Assembly: GCF_015390235.1 (NCBI RefSeq)
Contig: NZ_VUOH01000006.1
Span: 1 to 64,000 of the forward strand
Origin: Quadrisphaera sp. INWT6
Lineage (GTDB): Bacteria; Actinomycetota; Actinomycetes; Actinomycetales; Quadrisphaeraceae
DNA: 64,000 nucleotides
Reading direction: 5' to 3'
The position numbers and the translations under genes were made by a program. Numbering within the stretch: the first letter of the stretch is position 1; each line of letters begins with the position of its first letter. The notes below the pieces were generated by a model. That model ran no database searches and was not told the DNA's origin. It saw only the letters and a list, made by a program, of their open reading frames with translations. Below are positions 1 through 9,256 of the stretch, piece after piece.

Positions 1-816
1 CACCGGGGAGCACCCCGGGATCGGCGGCTCGACCGGCCGGCCGATCCGCACGCGCGACTCGGTGGTCGCGCTGTGGGAGGACGCGCGCCGCCGCCTGGAG
101 GCGGCCGGCGCCACCACCGTCGTCGTGGACCTCCCCGTGGTCTCGAACTACGAGGGAGACCGCCCCGGCGCCCCCACGATCGCCACCCGCGGCCTGGTCT
201 CCCCCGCCTACCTGCGCCAGGAGATCGTCGACCTGTGCGCCTGGGCGTGGGACGAGTTCCTGCGCGCCAACGGCGACCCGGCGCTGGGCACGCTCGCCGA
301 CGTCGACGGCGCGACGGTCTTCCCCCACCCCGAGGGCGCCCTGCCCGACCGCTACAACCGGCTTCGACGACGACGTCGCCGAGTACCCCGAGTGGGTGCG
401 CACCCACCCCGGCACGCGCCTCGAGGACCTCACCGAGCTGCCCGCCGGGCTGCGGGGCCTGGACGAGACGCGCCGCCTCGACCTCGACGAGTGGATGGCG
501 GCCCACGACCTCGACGCCGTCGTCATGCCGACCGTCGCCGACGTCGGGCCCGCCGACGCCGACGTCGACCCGGCCTCGGCCGACGCCGCGTGGCGCAACG
601 GGGTGTGGGTGGCCAACGGCAACCTCGCGGTCCGGCACCTGGGCATCCCGACCGTCACCGTGCCGATGGGCGTCATGGCCGACACCGGCGTGCCGGTGGG
701 CCTGACGTTCGCGGGGCGCGCGCACGACGACGCCGCGCTTGCTCGTCCTCGGCTCGGCCTTCGAGGCGCTCGGACCGCTCCGCGTCGCCCCGCCCCGCAC
801 CCCGCGCCTGGGCTGA
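1..816 (+). pseudogene. Amidase family protein, C-terminal part, frameshifted
   Basis: The gene enters from the left edge and ends at the TGA at 814-816. The reading passes through three frames: frame 2 until about 360, frame 3 until about 739, then frame 1 to the stop. Joined, it gives a continuous amidase C-terminal region including the segments VDLPVVSNYEGDRPGAP, DAVVMPTVADVG, GNLAVRHLGIPTVTVPMG and VGLTFAGRAHDD, which match the substrate-pocket and C-terminal part of amidase-signature (GatA/AtzF-like) enzymes that hydrolyse C-N amide bonds. The Ser-Ser-Lys catalytic core lies outside the window. Both frame changes are single-base and the protein sequence either side is well kept, so sequencing error is as likely as decay. 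Substrate cannot be told. Confidence 0.72.
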
Positions 817-917
817 GGCTCCCGCGTCGTCGCGGGCCCGACGGCCTGAGGGGTCGCGGGCGTCGCCCCAGCACCGCTCACCGGGTGCGACGGACCCGGC
901 GACCCCAGACTCGACCG

Positions 918-1958
918 GTGAGCGTCCCGGGAGACACCGCCCCGCCCGAGCCCACCTCGCGCCTGGGCGGCGCCCTCTTCCGCTTCGGACGCGCACGGCG
1001 CGACGTCCTCGCCTCCGTCCTGCAGCGCTGGGGCTGGAGCTGCGCCGTCCTCCCGTACCCGGGGTACGGCGCGGGCGGGAGCACGCGGGTGCTGGCCCGC
1101 GTCGTCCTCGCCCCGCCCGGGCGCGAGCCGAGCGAGGTCCGGGGCGTCGCCGCGTGGCGCCGCCTGGTGACGCTGCAGCGCTCCCGCGTCGACGTCGAGG
1201 TCACCGCTGCGGGCCAGGGCGAGGGGCACCGGGTCCGCAGCGGCCCGGGCGGGTTCGTCGACGCGACCCTCCCCTGGGCCCTGGAGCCCGGCGAGCGCAC
1301 CGTGCTCCTGCGGGTCGGCCGCAGGCCCCCCGTGGAGGCGACCGTGCACGTCGCCGACCCGGCGGCCCGCACGGGGATCGTCTGCGACGTCGACGACACC
1401 GCCCTGGTCACGGGCCTGGCGCACCCGCTGCGCGCGGCCTGGCAGACGATGAGCCGCGCCTTCGCCCAGCGGGTCCCCGTGGAGGGGATGGCCGACCTGC
1501 TCAGCGCCGCGCACGCGCAGCTGGGCGGGACCGGCACCCCGGTCGTCTACCTGAGCAACGGTCCGTGGAACTTCAACGGCCCGCTGGTCCGCTTCCTCGC
1601 GCGCTGCGGGTTCCCCGCCGGCCCGCTGCTGCTGACGCAGTGGAGCCCCACCGACCAGGGGTTCTTCCGCGACGGCCGCGCCCACAAGCGCCGCAGCCTG
1701 CGGCGGCTGCACGCGGACCTCCCCGACGTCCGCTGGCTCCTCGTGGGCGACGACGGCGAGCACGACCCCGCGATCTATGAGGAGTTCGCCCGCGAGCACC
1801 CGGACCACGTGGTCGCCGTCGCCCTGCGGCAGGTCGCCGTCGGAGCGGCCTCAGCCCCGGTGGCCGAGCACCACGGCCCGGTGCCGGTCGTGCGCGGACC
1901 CGACGGGCACGCGCTGCTGGAGCGCCTCCGCCCCGTCCTCCCGTCGCCCGCCCCCTGA
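918..1958 (+). CDS. App1-type (DUF2183) phosphatase domain protein
   Basis: 346-residue protein starting at GTG 918, the first good start after the amidase stop. An N-terminal beta-rich region precedes the App1/DUF2183 domain, recognised by the acidic motif CDVDDTAL (about residues 155-162), by YLSNGPWNF and by a late LVGDDGEHDPAIY segment. In yeast App1 this fold is a Mg-dependent phosphatidate phosphatase using the DxDxT aspartate; bacterial members are uncharacterised and a lipid or other phosphate-ester substrate is inferred only. No signal peptide is visible, so it is probably cytoplasmic. Its 3' end overlaps the convergent GtrA-like gene by about 108 bases. Confidence 0.8.
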   Translation: MSVPGDTAPPEPTSRLGGALFRFGRARRDVLASVLQRWGWSCAVLPYPGYGAGGSTRVLARVVLAPPGREPSEVRGVAAWRRLVTLQRSRVDVEVTAAGQGEGHRVRSGPGGFVDATLPWALEPGERTVLLRVGRRPPVEATVHVADPAARTGIVCDVDDTALVTGLAHPLRAAWQTMSRAFAQRVPVEGMADLLSAAHAQLGGTGTPVVYLSNGPWNFNGPLVRFLARCGFPAGPLLLTQWSPTDQGFFRDGRAHKRRSLRRLHADLPDVRWLLVGDDGEHDPAIYEEFAREHPDHVVAVALRQVAVGAASAPVAEHHGPVPVVRGPDGHALLERLRPVLPSPAP

Positions 1959-2426
1959 GGGACCACCCGCGCGGGGCTGCTCGAGCGCTGCGACGTCGTC
2001 GACGCCCCGCGCGGCTCGTCCGGTGGCCGCCGTCCAGCGCAGGTGCAGGAAGTTCGCGGCCCCGACCAGCGCGGTGACCGCCCACGACAGCACGAGCTGG
2101 GTGGTGGTCGAGGTCCCCGGCGCGAGCACGTCCGCCAGGGCCAGGACCGCCGCCGTCAGCGCGGTGCCGACCACCGCGGAGGCCGCCCCGGACAGGTGCG
2201 CGTCGCGCAGCGACGGGCGCCCCGTGCCCCGGAACGTCCAGAGGCGGTGGGTCTCGTTGACCGCGAGGGTCGAGACGGCGCTGGCCACGACGCTGGGGAC
2301 GACGACGGCGCCGCCCGACTGCGCCAGCGCCAGGTACACGAGGGAGTAGACGGCGTTGCCCGCGCCGCCCGCGGCGACGAACCTCACGAGGGCCACCACG
2401 TCCCGCCGGGCCGGCGCCGTCTGCAT
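1851..2426 (-). CDS. GtrA-like family membrane protein
   Basis: 191 residues from ATG 2426. The start was chosen because the GtrA domain begins a few residues later (VRFVAAGGAGNAVYSLVYLAL); the frame extends further upstream but that part looks like non-coding shadow. Four hydrophobic segments are visible, with a NETHRLWTFRG motif between TM2 and TM3 that is typical of GtrA/DPMS1-like proteins. Family members help move or transfer polyprenyl-linked sugars across the membrane during cell-envelope polysaccharide synthesis, but no glycosyltransferase is adjacent here. The hydrophilic C-terminal tail of about 55 residues overlaps the end of the convergent App1 gene and may be longer than in the native protein. 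Confidence 0.75.
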   Translation of the reverse strand: MQTAPARRDVVALVRFVAAGGAGNAVYSLVYLALAQSGGAVVVPSVVASAVSTLAVNETHRLWTFRGTGRPSLRDAHLSGAASAVVGTALTAAVLALADVLAPGTSTTTQLVLSWAVTALVGAANFLHLRWTAATGRAARGVDDVAALEQPRAGGPSGGGRREDGAEALQQRVPVGSAHDRHRAVVLGHRG

Positions 2427-2586
2427 CACGGTCCGAGCGTGGGGTCGGGGCCGGCGCCGCCCCTGGACGGACCCTGTGCGCCGCTCGTGGACCGCGACGG
2501 TCACGACCGACCCGTGCACCTCGGGGCCGGTGGCGCGCAGGCGCGTGGTCGTCGAGGGGGTGCAGGGCGGGTCGTACCGTCGTGAG

Positions 2587-3670
2587 GTGCCCGCCTCCTC
2601 CCCCAGCACCACCGGCCGGGCCGTCGACAGCTCCGTGCGGGGGCTGCGGGCCCTGCTGCGGTGGACGCCGCAGACCGGGACCGGCCCCGCGGCGGTCCGC
2701 GCCGGCGTCACGGTCGCCGTCCCGCTGGTGCTGCTCGCCGCGGCGGGGGCGCGTCGACCTGGCGCTCTACGCCACCTTCGGCGCCTTCACCGCGGTGTAC
2801 GGGCGCCGGCCCGACGGCAGCGCCGACGTCCGCGTGCAGGCGCGTCACGCCGTGGTGCTGGTCGCGGCGGTGGCCACCGGGTGCGCCGTCGCCCTCAGCG
2901 ACCACCGCGCCCTGCTCGCGGTGCCCGTCGCGGCGGCGTGGGCGGCGGGCGCTGCGGCGCTCTCGGAGCGCCAGCACTGGCGCCCGCCGGGCCCGCTGTT
3001 CCCGGTGTTCGCGGTGGGTGCCTGCTCGGCGGTGGCCCGGGCCGACCCGGGCCAGGCGGCCGCGTCGGTGGGCGTCGGCGTCGGGGCCGCGGTCCTCGCG
3101 CTGGTGGTCAGCGCGGTGAGCGGGGTGGTTCCCGTCCGGCGCGCAGCACCGGCCCGCCCGACGACGGCGCACGCCGCCCCGGCGCCCGCGTCGCGGCAGC
3201 GGGTCCAGGCCCTGCGGTGCGGCGTCGCCGTGCTGGTCGCGGGGGCGCTGGCCACGGCCGCCCCCGGGCAGCACCCGTACTGGGCGATGGTCGCCGCCGT
3301 CGTGCCGATGGCCGCCGCCACCCTCGGCGGGCAGCTGCTGCGGGCCGCGCACCGCGTGGTCGGCACCCTGGGCGGCCTGGTGCTGGCCGGGGCGCTGCTG
3401 GCCCTGCCGCTGGGCACCTGGGCGGTGGTCGCCGTCGCCGTCGCGCTGCAGGTAGCGGCCGAGCTGCTCGTCACCCGCCACTACGGCGCGGCGATGCTCG
3501 CGATCACCCCGCTGGCGCTGCTGGTCGGCCAGCTCGCGCACCCCGTGCCGGTGGGTGCGCGGCTGGCCGACCGCGGCCTGGAGACGCTGCTCGGCGTGCT
3601 GGTGGGGGCCGCCGTCGTCGTCCTGACGCGCCAGCGCCGCGGTCGCCTCCCGGTCAGCGACCCGCGCTGA
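2587..3670 (+). pseudogene. FUSC family membrane protein, one frameshift
   Basis: The reading starts at GTG 2587 in frame 1 (RGLRALLRWTP, then a first TM segment VAVPLVLLAAAG) and must move to frame 2 at a run of G near 2748, after which it continues as DLALYATFGAFTAVYGR and two blocks of hydrophobic helices to the stop at 3670. The GAFTAVYGR and HPYWAMVAAVVPM segments and the repeated half-structure fit FUSC (fusaric acid resistance-like / YccS-like) inner-membrane proteins, often linked to efflux of aromatic acids. About 360 residues when joined. The single extra base in a G run argues for a sequence error. It ends overlapping the next, convergent gene by 17 bases. Confidence 0.75.
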
Positions 3671-4139
3671 CCAGCGGCCCGAGGGCGGCGGTGCGGACGT
3701 CGAGGAGGTCGGCCCAGGCACCCAGGTAGTCACCCGTGCAGACGACGGCGCCCTCGGGGCGCAGCGCCCCGTCGTCGAGGGCCACGGCAGCGCTGCTGAC
3801 GGCGTCGACGGCCGCCGCCACCTCCGCGGCGACGACCTCGGTGCGCACCAGGGCCGCGGCGGTCGCCCGCACCAGCGCCTCGTGCTCGGCGGCGCTGACC
3901 CACGGGCTGCGGCCGTCCGGCCGGTACCCGCAGGGGGCGTCGCTGACCGCCGAGCTCACGGCCACCAGGCCGCGCAGCATCCGCTGGAGGTCGAGCAGGG
4001 CGACGACGAGGAGCTCGCTGCCCACCAGGCCCCCGCCCGAGCGCTGGGCGACCGCGGGGTCGCCGGCGCGGTCCGCCACAGCGCCCGCCGCCGTCAGGAG
4101 GCGCCCCAGCCCGACGGCGTGGGAGGTGTGGGTGCTCAC
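3654..4139 (-). CDS. Hypothetical helical protein
   Basis: 161 residues from GTG 4139, predicted to be almost wholly alpha-helical and alanine-rich, with no signal peptide or membrane segment. I do not recognise the family. The start codon overlaps the stop of the upstream alcohol dehydrogenase as GTGA, so the two are probably translated from one message and regulated by the same SorC-type system. Codon usage is normal for the region. Whether it takes part in polyol or sugar metabolism is only a guess from position. Confidence 0.6.
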   Translation of the reverse strand: MSTHTSHAVGLGRLLTAAGAVADRAGDPAVAQRSGGGLVGSELLVVALLDLQRMLRGLVAVSSAVSDAPCGYRPDGRSPWVSAAEHEALVRATAAALVRTEVVAAEVAAAVDAVSSAAVALDDGALRPEGAVVCTGDYLGAWADLLDVRTAALGPLVSAGR

Positions 4140-5204
4140 CGCCCTGACGGTGCGGCGCCGTCAGCGCCGTCGGGCCAGGTGATGCCGACCTTGCCGCCCT
4201 GGGCGGCGTCGGCCACCGCGTACGCGCGCTCGGCGTCCTCGATCGAGAAGGTGTCGCTGACCAGGCGCTCGGGGTGCAGGTCCCAGAGCACCAGGTTGCG
4301 CAGCAGCTCGCTCATCCGCCCGTGGAGGTGACCCACGAGCCGTGCACCGTCAGCTGGCGGTGGATCAGCACCTCCGAGACGTCGACCGTGAGCTGGCCGC
4401 CCTCGCCGACCAGCGCCGCGCGGCCCCACCGGCGGGTGTGGCGCAGCGCCGTCAGCTGCCCGCGGCCGTTGCCGGAGCAGTCCACGGCCACCTCCGCGCC
4501 CCCGCCGCCCGGGCCGGGCAGCAGGGCGTCGAGCTCCTCGTCGGAGCCGGCCACCGCGTGGTCGACGGCGCCGAGCTCCAGGGCCAGCGCGCGGCGCTCC
4601 GGGCTCGGGTCGGTGCCCACCACCAGCGGTGAGCCCATCGCCCCGGCCAGCAGGCCCACGGCGCAGCCGACCGGGCCGAGCCCGGTGACCAGCACCCGGT
4701 CGCGCCCGGAGACGTCGACGCGGCACAGCGCCTCGTAGGCGGTGCCGAAGCCGCAGGCGACCACCGCTCCGTCGAGGAAGGTGAGCTCGTCGGCAGCACG
4801 AGCAGGTCGCGCTCCTCGGCCAGGAGCAGGTCGGCGTGGCCGCCGTCGCGCTGCCAGCCGTAGGCCGCGCGCCCCGCGCCGGTGCAGGAGATCTGGTAGC
4901 CGCCGCGGCACTCGTCGCACTGGCCGCAGCCGGAGATGTGGTAGACGACCACGCGGTCTCCGACAGCGATCCGCTCGACCCCGGAGCCCACCGCGACGAC
5001 GCGCCCCGCGGGCTCGTGGCCGCCGACGACGCCCTGGTAGGCCTCGGGCCCCTCGCCCAGGTGCTCGCGGTAGATCGCGCGCAGGTCGGAGCCGCAGATG
5101 GTCGAGGCGCGGGTGGCCACGAGCACCTGGCCGTGGCCGACCTCGGGGTCGGGGACCTCCCGCAGGTCGACCTGGCTGCCTCCGGGCAGGAACGCTGCGC
5201 GCAT
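4136..5204 (-). pseudogene. Zinc-dependent alcohol dehydrogenase (MDR family), two frameshifts
   Basis: Start ATG 5204 with an AGGGAGAGG-like ribosome site. The N-terminal catalytic domain carries STICGSDL and GGHEPAGRV (catalytic zinc site) and the structural-zinc cysteines in [16 protein letters not shown]. The reading moves frame near 4792 and again near 4318; joined, it continues through the Rossmann motif [16 protein letters not shown] to a normal C-terminus at 4136, about 355 residues. MDR zinc dehydrogenases oxidise polyols or alcohols with NAD(P). The divergent SorC regulator suggests a sugar alcohol as substrate, but this is inference. Each frame change is one missing base in an otherwise intact reading, so sequencing error is likely. 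Confidence 0.8.
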
Positions 5205-5231
5205 CGGGGACCTCTCCCTGGGTGAAGACCG

Positions 5232-5259
5232 CTCATCTGAGCGGCATCGCTCAGATGAG
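5232..5259. promoter_or_regulatory. Palindromic operator between dehydrogenase and SorC regulator
   Basis: Perfect 11-base inverted repeat: CTCATCTGAGC at 5232-5242 and GCTCAGATGAG at 5249-5259, six bases apart. It sits 28 bases upstream of the leftward dehydrogenase start and 55 upstream of the rightward SorC start. It is notably AT-rich for this region. The natural reading is the binding site for the SorC regulator, controlling both genes. Confidence 0.75.
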
Positions 5260-5313
5260 TGAAGTCTGGGGCTGCGCAGCGGCGGCTGTCAACGGCTGTG
5301 GCAGGCTCCCGGC

Positions 5314-6294
5314 GTGGCGCAGACCAGGGGCGGTGCCCGAGCAGCGGGCCTGGGCACCGGTGGCCTCGCCCTCGCCGTCGAGGCGGCCCGCCGCTTCCAC
5401 CTCGAGGGCGCCTCCAAGGTGCAGATCGCCGCCGACCTCGGCGTCAGCCGCTTCAAGGTGGCGCGGCTGCTCGAGGCCGCGCGCGCGGCCGGGGTGGTGC
5501 AGATCCGCATCGGTGCGCCCCCGCAGCTCGACGGCGCCCTGGGCGACGCCCTGCGCGAGCGGTACGGCCTGCGGCAGGCCCTCGTGCTCACGGGTGAGCA
5601 CGACGCCGACGACGACACCGAGGCCGGGCCCCTGGGCGGCGCCGTGGGCCGGCTGGCAGCGGACTACGCGCAGCAGCTGGTCTCCCCCGACGACGTCGTC
5701 GGGCTGGCCTGGGGCCACGCGATGTCGGCCGTGAGCGCCGGCTGGACCGAGCACACCCCGGCGCGGTTCGTGCAGCTGGCCGGCACCATCGGCAGGCCCG
5801 ACGTCCGCCTCGACGCCCCCGGCCTGGTGAGGACCGCGGCGGCGGCTGCGGGCGGCACCCCCGCCTACTACTACGCGCCCCTGCTCATGCCCGACGCCGC
5901 GAGCGCCGCGGCGCTGCGCGACCAGGCCGGGGTCCGCGAGGCGCTCGCCGAGCTCGACGAGCTGACGCTGGCGGTCGTCAGCATCGGCGCCTGGGCGCCG
6001 GGCGAGTCGACGGTGTTCGACAACCTCGGACAGGCGGACCGCGAGGTCGCCGCGGGCGCCGGCGTCGTCGCGGAGACCACCGGGCTCCTGCTCGACGCCG
6101 GGGGGCGCGTGGTCGACGTCCTCGCCGACCGGGTGCTGGCCGTCAGCGCCGAGCAGCTGCGCCGCACGCCGCGGGTGGTGGCGCTGGGGGTCGGCGCCGG
6201 GCGGGCCGGCGCCGTGGCCGCCGTGGCCCGCAGCGGGCTGGTCGACACGCTGGTCACGCACTCCGGGCTGGCGCGGGCGCTCCTCGAGGTCTGA
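5314..6294 (+). CDS. SorC/DeoR-type sugar-binding transcriptional regulator
   Basis: 326 residues from GTG 5314. The N-terminal helix-turn-helix (about residues 22-58) reads ASKVQIAADLGVSRFKVARLL. The rest is the SorC sugar-binding domain, a Rossmann-like effector domain related to glucosamine-6-phosphate deaminase, with typical blocks VVGLAWGHAMSAV, RFVQLAGTIG, VVSIGAWAPGES and a closing GVGAGRAGAVAAVARSGLVDTLVT. Family members sense phosphorylated sugars or polyols and form tetramers on palindromic operators. The perfect palindrome in the divergent promoter region is its likely site and the flanking dehydrogenase its likely target. Confidence 0.88.
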   Translation: MAQTRGGARAAGLGTGGLALAVEAARRFHLEGASKVQIAADLGVSRFKVARLLEAARAAGVVQIRIGAPPQLDGALGDALRERYGLRQALVLTGEHDADDDTEAGPLGGAVGRLAADYAQQLVSPDDVVGLAWGHAMSAVSAGWTEHTPARFVQLAGTIGRPDVRLDAPGLVRTAAAAAGGTPAYYYAPLLMPDAASAAALRDQAGVREALAELDELTLAVVSIGAWAPGESTVFDNLGQADREVAAGAGVVAETTGLLLDAGGRVVDVLADRVLAVSAEQLRRTPRVVALGVGAGRAGAVAAVARSGLVDTLVTHSGLARALLEV

Positions 6295-6303
6295 GGCCCG
6301 GAC

Positions 6304-7149
6304 TCAGAGGTCCTTGCGGGCGAAGGCGGTGGTCGCCACCCACAGGACCATCGCCACCCACACCGCCGACCAGAGCAGGTACAGCGGGGTCGGCGAGCTG
6401 ACGGACAGGAACGGGAATGCCTCGGCGCCCTGCCCCATCGCGGCCAGGGCCGTCGGGTCCTGGAAGGCGTGCATCGCCCCGCGCCACAGCCCGTCGGTGG
6501 GCAGGACGACGCGGCTGACCTCACCGACGCGCGCCACGCCCTCGTTGCCGAGCGCCGAGCCGACCCCGCCGACCACCCCGGAGATCCAGGTGGCCCCGAA
6601 GAGCCCGACGGCCACGACGCCGGAGGCCATCGGCGAGACCGCCGTCGACAGCAGCAGCGCCAGCGTCAGGAGCACCACCGTCTGGCCGGCGAGCAGCAGC
6701 AGGCCCGCCACCGGGTCCGGCGGCCAGTAGCCCACCGCCCACAGCACCACGAGGCACAGCGCGAACGCCGCGACCACGACGTAGGTGCCGCCGAACACCG
6801 CCAGCCCGAGCCACTTGCCGAGCAGGTACGCGGAGCGGCGCACCGGCCGGGCGAGGACGGCGAGCGCCGCCCCCGACTCGGTCTCCCCCGCCACGGTGGG
6901 GCCGGTGAGGAACGCCGTGCCCAGCGCCGCGATGAGGCTGAGGCCGAAGAGGACGAGGTTGAGCACCTGGGAGGCGGCCACCCGCGCCTCGCCGCTGGTC
7001 AGCTCGGCGCCCAGGCGCCAGAAGCCCCAGCCCGCGAGGCCCAGCAGCAGCACGGTCAGGGCGGCGAGGGCCAGCACCACCTTGCGGCGGGCCGCCTCGC
7101 GCAGGGTCAGCAGGGCGATGACGCCGGTGCTGCGCAGCTGGTGGCTCAC
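6304..7149 (-). CDS. ABC-2 type transporter permease
   Basis: 281 residues from GTG 7149, with six hydrophobic segments starting about residue 22 and a conserved GPTVAGETESGAALAVLARPV segment after TM2 that is typical of NosY/ABC-2 permeases. The start overlaps the stop of the ATPase gene (GTGA), so the two form one transporter. As last gene of the sigma/anti-sigma/ATPase/permease operon, it probably exports a compound or responds to envelope stress sensed by the ECF factor. Substrate unknown. Confidence 0.85.
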   Translation of the reverse strand: MSHQLRSTGVIALLTLREAARRKVVLALAALTVLLLGLAGWGFWRLGAELTSGEARVAASQVLNLVLFGLSLIAALGTAFLTGPTVAGETESGAALAVLARPVRRSAYLLGKWLGLAVFGGTYVVVAAFALCLVVLWAVGYWPPDPVAGLLLLAGQTVVLLTLALLLSTAVSPMASGVVAVGLFGATWISGVVGGVGSALGNEGVARVGEVSRVVLPTDGLWRGAMHAFQDPTALAAMGQGAEAFPFLSVSSPTPLYLLWSAVWVAMVLWVATTAFARKDL

Positions 7150-8153
7150 CGCGAGGCCTCCTGGTGCTGTGGCTGGGCGTCGGGGTGGCCGTCGGGGTGG
7201 CGCAGGATGCCGAGCAGGCGCTCCTCGAGGCTGACCCGCACCGGCTCGACGGCGTGGACGGCCACGCCGAGGGCGGCGAGGTCGCGCACGAGGGCGGGCA
7301 CCCGACCGCCGTCGTCGCCCTGGTCGCCCTCCGGCAGGGCGGTGAGCGCGACGGTCCAGGTGTCGCCCTCGCGCTCGACGGGGCCGGTGGCGGCCAGCCG
7401 CTGCTCGGCGGCGGCGGTGACGCCGGACAGCTCCAGGCGCAGGCGGCGCTGGCCGAGCAGCTCGGCGAGGGTCCCGGCGGCGGCGACCCGGCCCCGGTCG
7501 AGGATCACCACGCGGTCGCAGACGCGCTCCACCTCGCCGATGAGGTGGGAGTTCAGCAGCACCGCCGTCCCCTGCTCGCGCAGGCCGAGCACCACGTCGC
7601 GCACGTCGGCGCGGCCGACGGGGTCGAGGGCGCTGGTCGGCTCGTCGAGGACGACGAACGCCGGGCGGGCCACCAGCGCCACGGCCAGGCCCAGCCGCTG
7701 CTGCATCCCCTTGGAGAACCCGCCGACGCGGTCGTCGCCGCGCTGGCCGAGCCCGACGAGGGCGAGCCGGTCGCGCTGCTCCGCGGCGGGCACGGACGCC
7801 CCCGACAGGCGGGCGTGCAGCGCCACGACCTCGGCGGCGGTGAGCCAGGGCTGGTAGCGGAAGAGCTCGGGCAGGTAGCCGACGCCGGCGCGGGCGGCCG
7901 GGTCGTCGACGGGACGGCCGAGCAGCAGCACCTCCCCGGAGTCCGGGCGGACCAGGCCCAGCAGCATCTTGATGACGGTGGTCTTGCCGGCGCCGTTGGG
8001 CCCGAGCAGCCCGACCACCTCACCGCGCCCGACCTGCAGCGACACGTCGTGCACGGCCTGGTGGCGGCGGAAGCGCTTGCGCAGGTGGGAGCACCACACC
8101 GCCGGGGAGGTCGCTGGGGACCCCTCAGCGGTGGGGTGCTCCCCCGGGCTCAT
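7146..8153 (-). CDS. ABC transporter ATP-binding protein
   Basis: 335 residues from ATG 8153. Walker A GPNGAGKTTV (about residues 51-60), signature-like GGFSKGMQQRLGLAVAL, Walker B FVVLDEPTSALDP and the H-loop LLNSHLIGEVE are all present. A C-terminal extension of about 100 residues follows the nucleotide-binding domain, as in CcmA/NatA-type exporters with ABC-2 permeases. Start and preceding stop overlap by one base (TGATG), and the stop overlaps the permease start, so the operon is translationally coupled. Confidence 0.92.
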   Translation of the reverse strand: MSPGEHPTAEGSPATSPAVWCSHLRKRFRRHQAVHDVSLQVGRGEVVGLLGPNGAGKTTVIKMLLGLVRPDSGEVLLLGRPVDDPAARAGVGYLPELFRYQPWLTAAEVVALHARLSGASVPAAEQRDRLALVGLGQRGDDRVGGFSKGMQQRLGLAVALVARPAFVVLDEPTSALDPVGRADVRDVVLGLREQGTAVLLNSHLIGEVERVCDRVVILDRGRVAAAGTLAELLGQRRLRLELSGVTAAAEQRLAATGPVEREGDTWTVALTALPEGDQGDDGGRVPALVRDLAALGVAVHAVEPVRVSLEERLLGILRHPDGHPDAQPQHQEASR

Positions 8154-9256
8154 CAGCGCAGGCCCCGGGCCACCGCGAGGAGCTCGTCGGTGCCGAGGGT
8201 CCCGGCGACCGCCGTCAGCTCGCCGTCCTGCGTCCAGACCACGGCCGCCGTGCTGCCGTCACGGGCGGTGATGGTGGTGGCGGGCACGCCGTCGACGTCA
8301 GCGGTCCCCGTGGTCGCCCGGTCGCTCGGGACGGGGAGCGGCAGGGTCGACCCGGTGGAACCGTCACCCGTGAAGGTCGCGAGCTGCGCCGCGACGTCGG
8401 CGGGCAGGCCCGGCAGCGAGAGCAGGTAGTCGCGGACCTCGCTGAAGGGCGCGCCGGTGGAGTCGGCGGTCGGAGCGACGCCGCGGGCCACGGCGAGGGC
8501 GGGCAGGCCCGTCGACGACGACCAGGTGGCGAGCACCCCGGGGCCGGCGGTGAGCCGCACGGTGGTGCCGTCGAGGCCGGCGGGCACCGGCGGCAGGTCC
8601 TCACCGGCCGCCGCTGCCGAGGCCGCGGCGCGGGCGGCGGAGAAGGTGAAGCTCGAGCTGCCCCGGTCGCCCACCTGGTAGGTCGGCTGGCCGGTGACCC
8701 CGCGGGGCAGCTCGGCCACCCGCGGCACGGCGATGCCGGTCGCCGCCTCGGCGGCGGCGGCGCTGTCGACGGCGCGGACCTGCACCTCCTGCTCGGTGGA
8801 CGAGGTGGAGACCTCGCCGAACGCGCTGGGGTCGGGCAGGTCCACGAGGTCGGTGGAGGTGAAGCTCACCGGCTGCACGCTCTCGGCCTCGAAGATGCGG
8901 AACCAGTCCGAGGCGGCGGCGGTGCTGGCACCGGCCACCACGACGGCGACGCCGAGCGCCACGGCTCCCGGGCGGCGCAGCCAGCCGCGCGAGCGCCCCG
9001 ACGGTCCCGCGGCGGCGGCCCGCGACCCGCCGTCGGCCGCCGCGGTCTGCAGGCGGTGCCACGCGGCGTCGGTGCGCGCCTCCGGCACGGTGCGGTGGCC
9101 GCCCAGGGCCCCCGCAGCTGCGTCGGCGTCGGCCCGGACCCCGCTCAGCACGCGCTGGCAGCGCGCGCAGGCGGCGACGTGCCGGTGGTCGGGGTCGCTG
9201 ACGCCGGCGGGCTCGTCGACGACGCGGCGCAGGACGCCCTCAGCGGGGTGACGCAT
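8153..9256 (-). CDS. Zinc-binding anti-sigma factor, membrane-anchored
   Basis: 367 residues from ATG 9256. The N-terminal part has HVAACARC, the HX3CX2C core of the zinc-binding anti-sigma (ZAS) fold. One membrane segment follows at about residues 96-115 (VALGVAVVVAGASTAAAS), then a large extracytoplasmic domain of about 250 residues rich in Ala, Asp and Thr. The start lies inside the end of the ECF sigma gene (17-base overlap), the usual arrangement for a sigma factor and its cognate inhibitor. It should hold the sigma factor at the membrane until an outside signal arrives. The large outer domain is not one I recognise. Confidence 0.78.
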   Translation of the reverse strand: MRHPAEGVLRRVVDEPAGVSDPDHRHVAACARCQRVLSGVRADADAAAGALGGHRTVPEARTDAAWHRLQTAAADGGSRAAAAGPSGRSRGWLRRPGAVALGVAVVVAGASTAAASDWFRIFEAESVQPVSFTSTDLVDLPDPSAFGEVSTSSTEQEVQVRAVDSAAAAEAATGIAVPRVAELPRGVTGQPTYQVGDRGSSSFTFSAARAAASAAAAGEDLPPVPAGLDGTTVRLTAGPGVLATWSSSTGLPALAVARGVAPTADSTGAPFSEVRDYLLSLPGLPADVAAQLATFTGDGSTGSTLPLPVPSDRATTGTADVDGVPATTITARDGSTAAVVWTQDGELTAVAGTLGTDELLAVARGLR

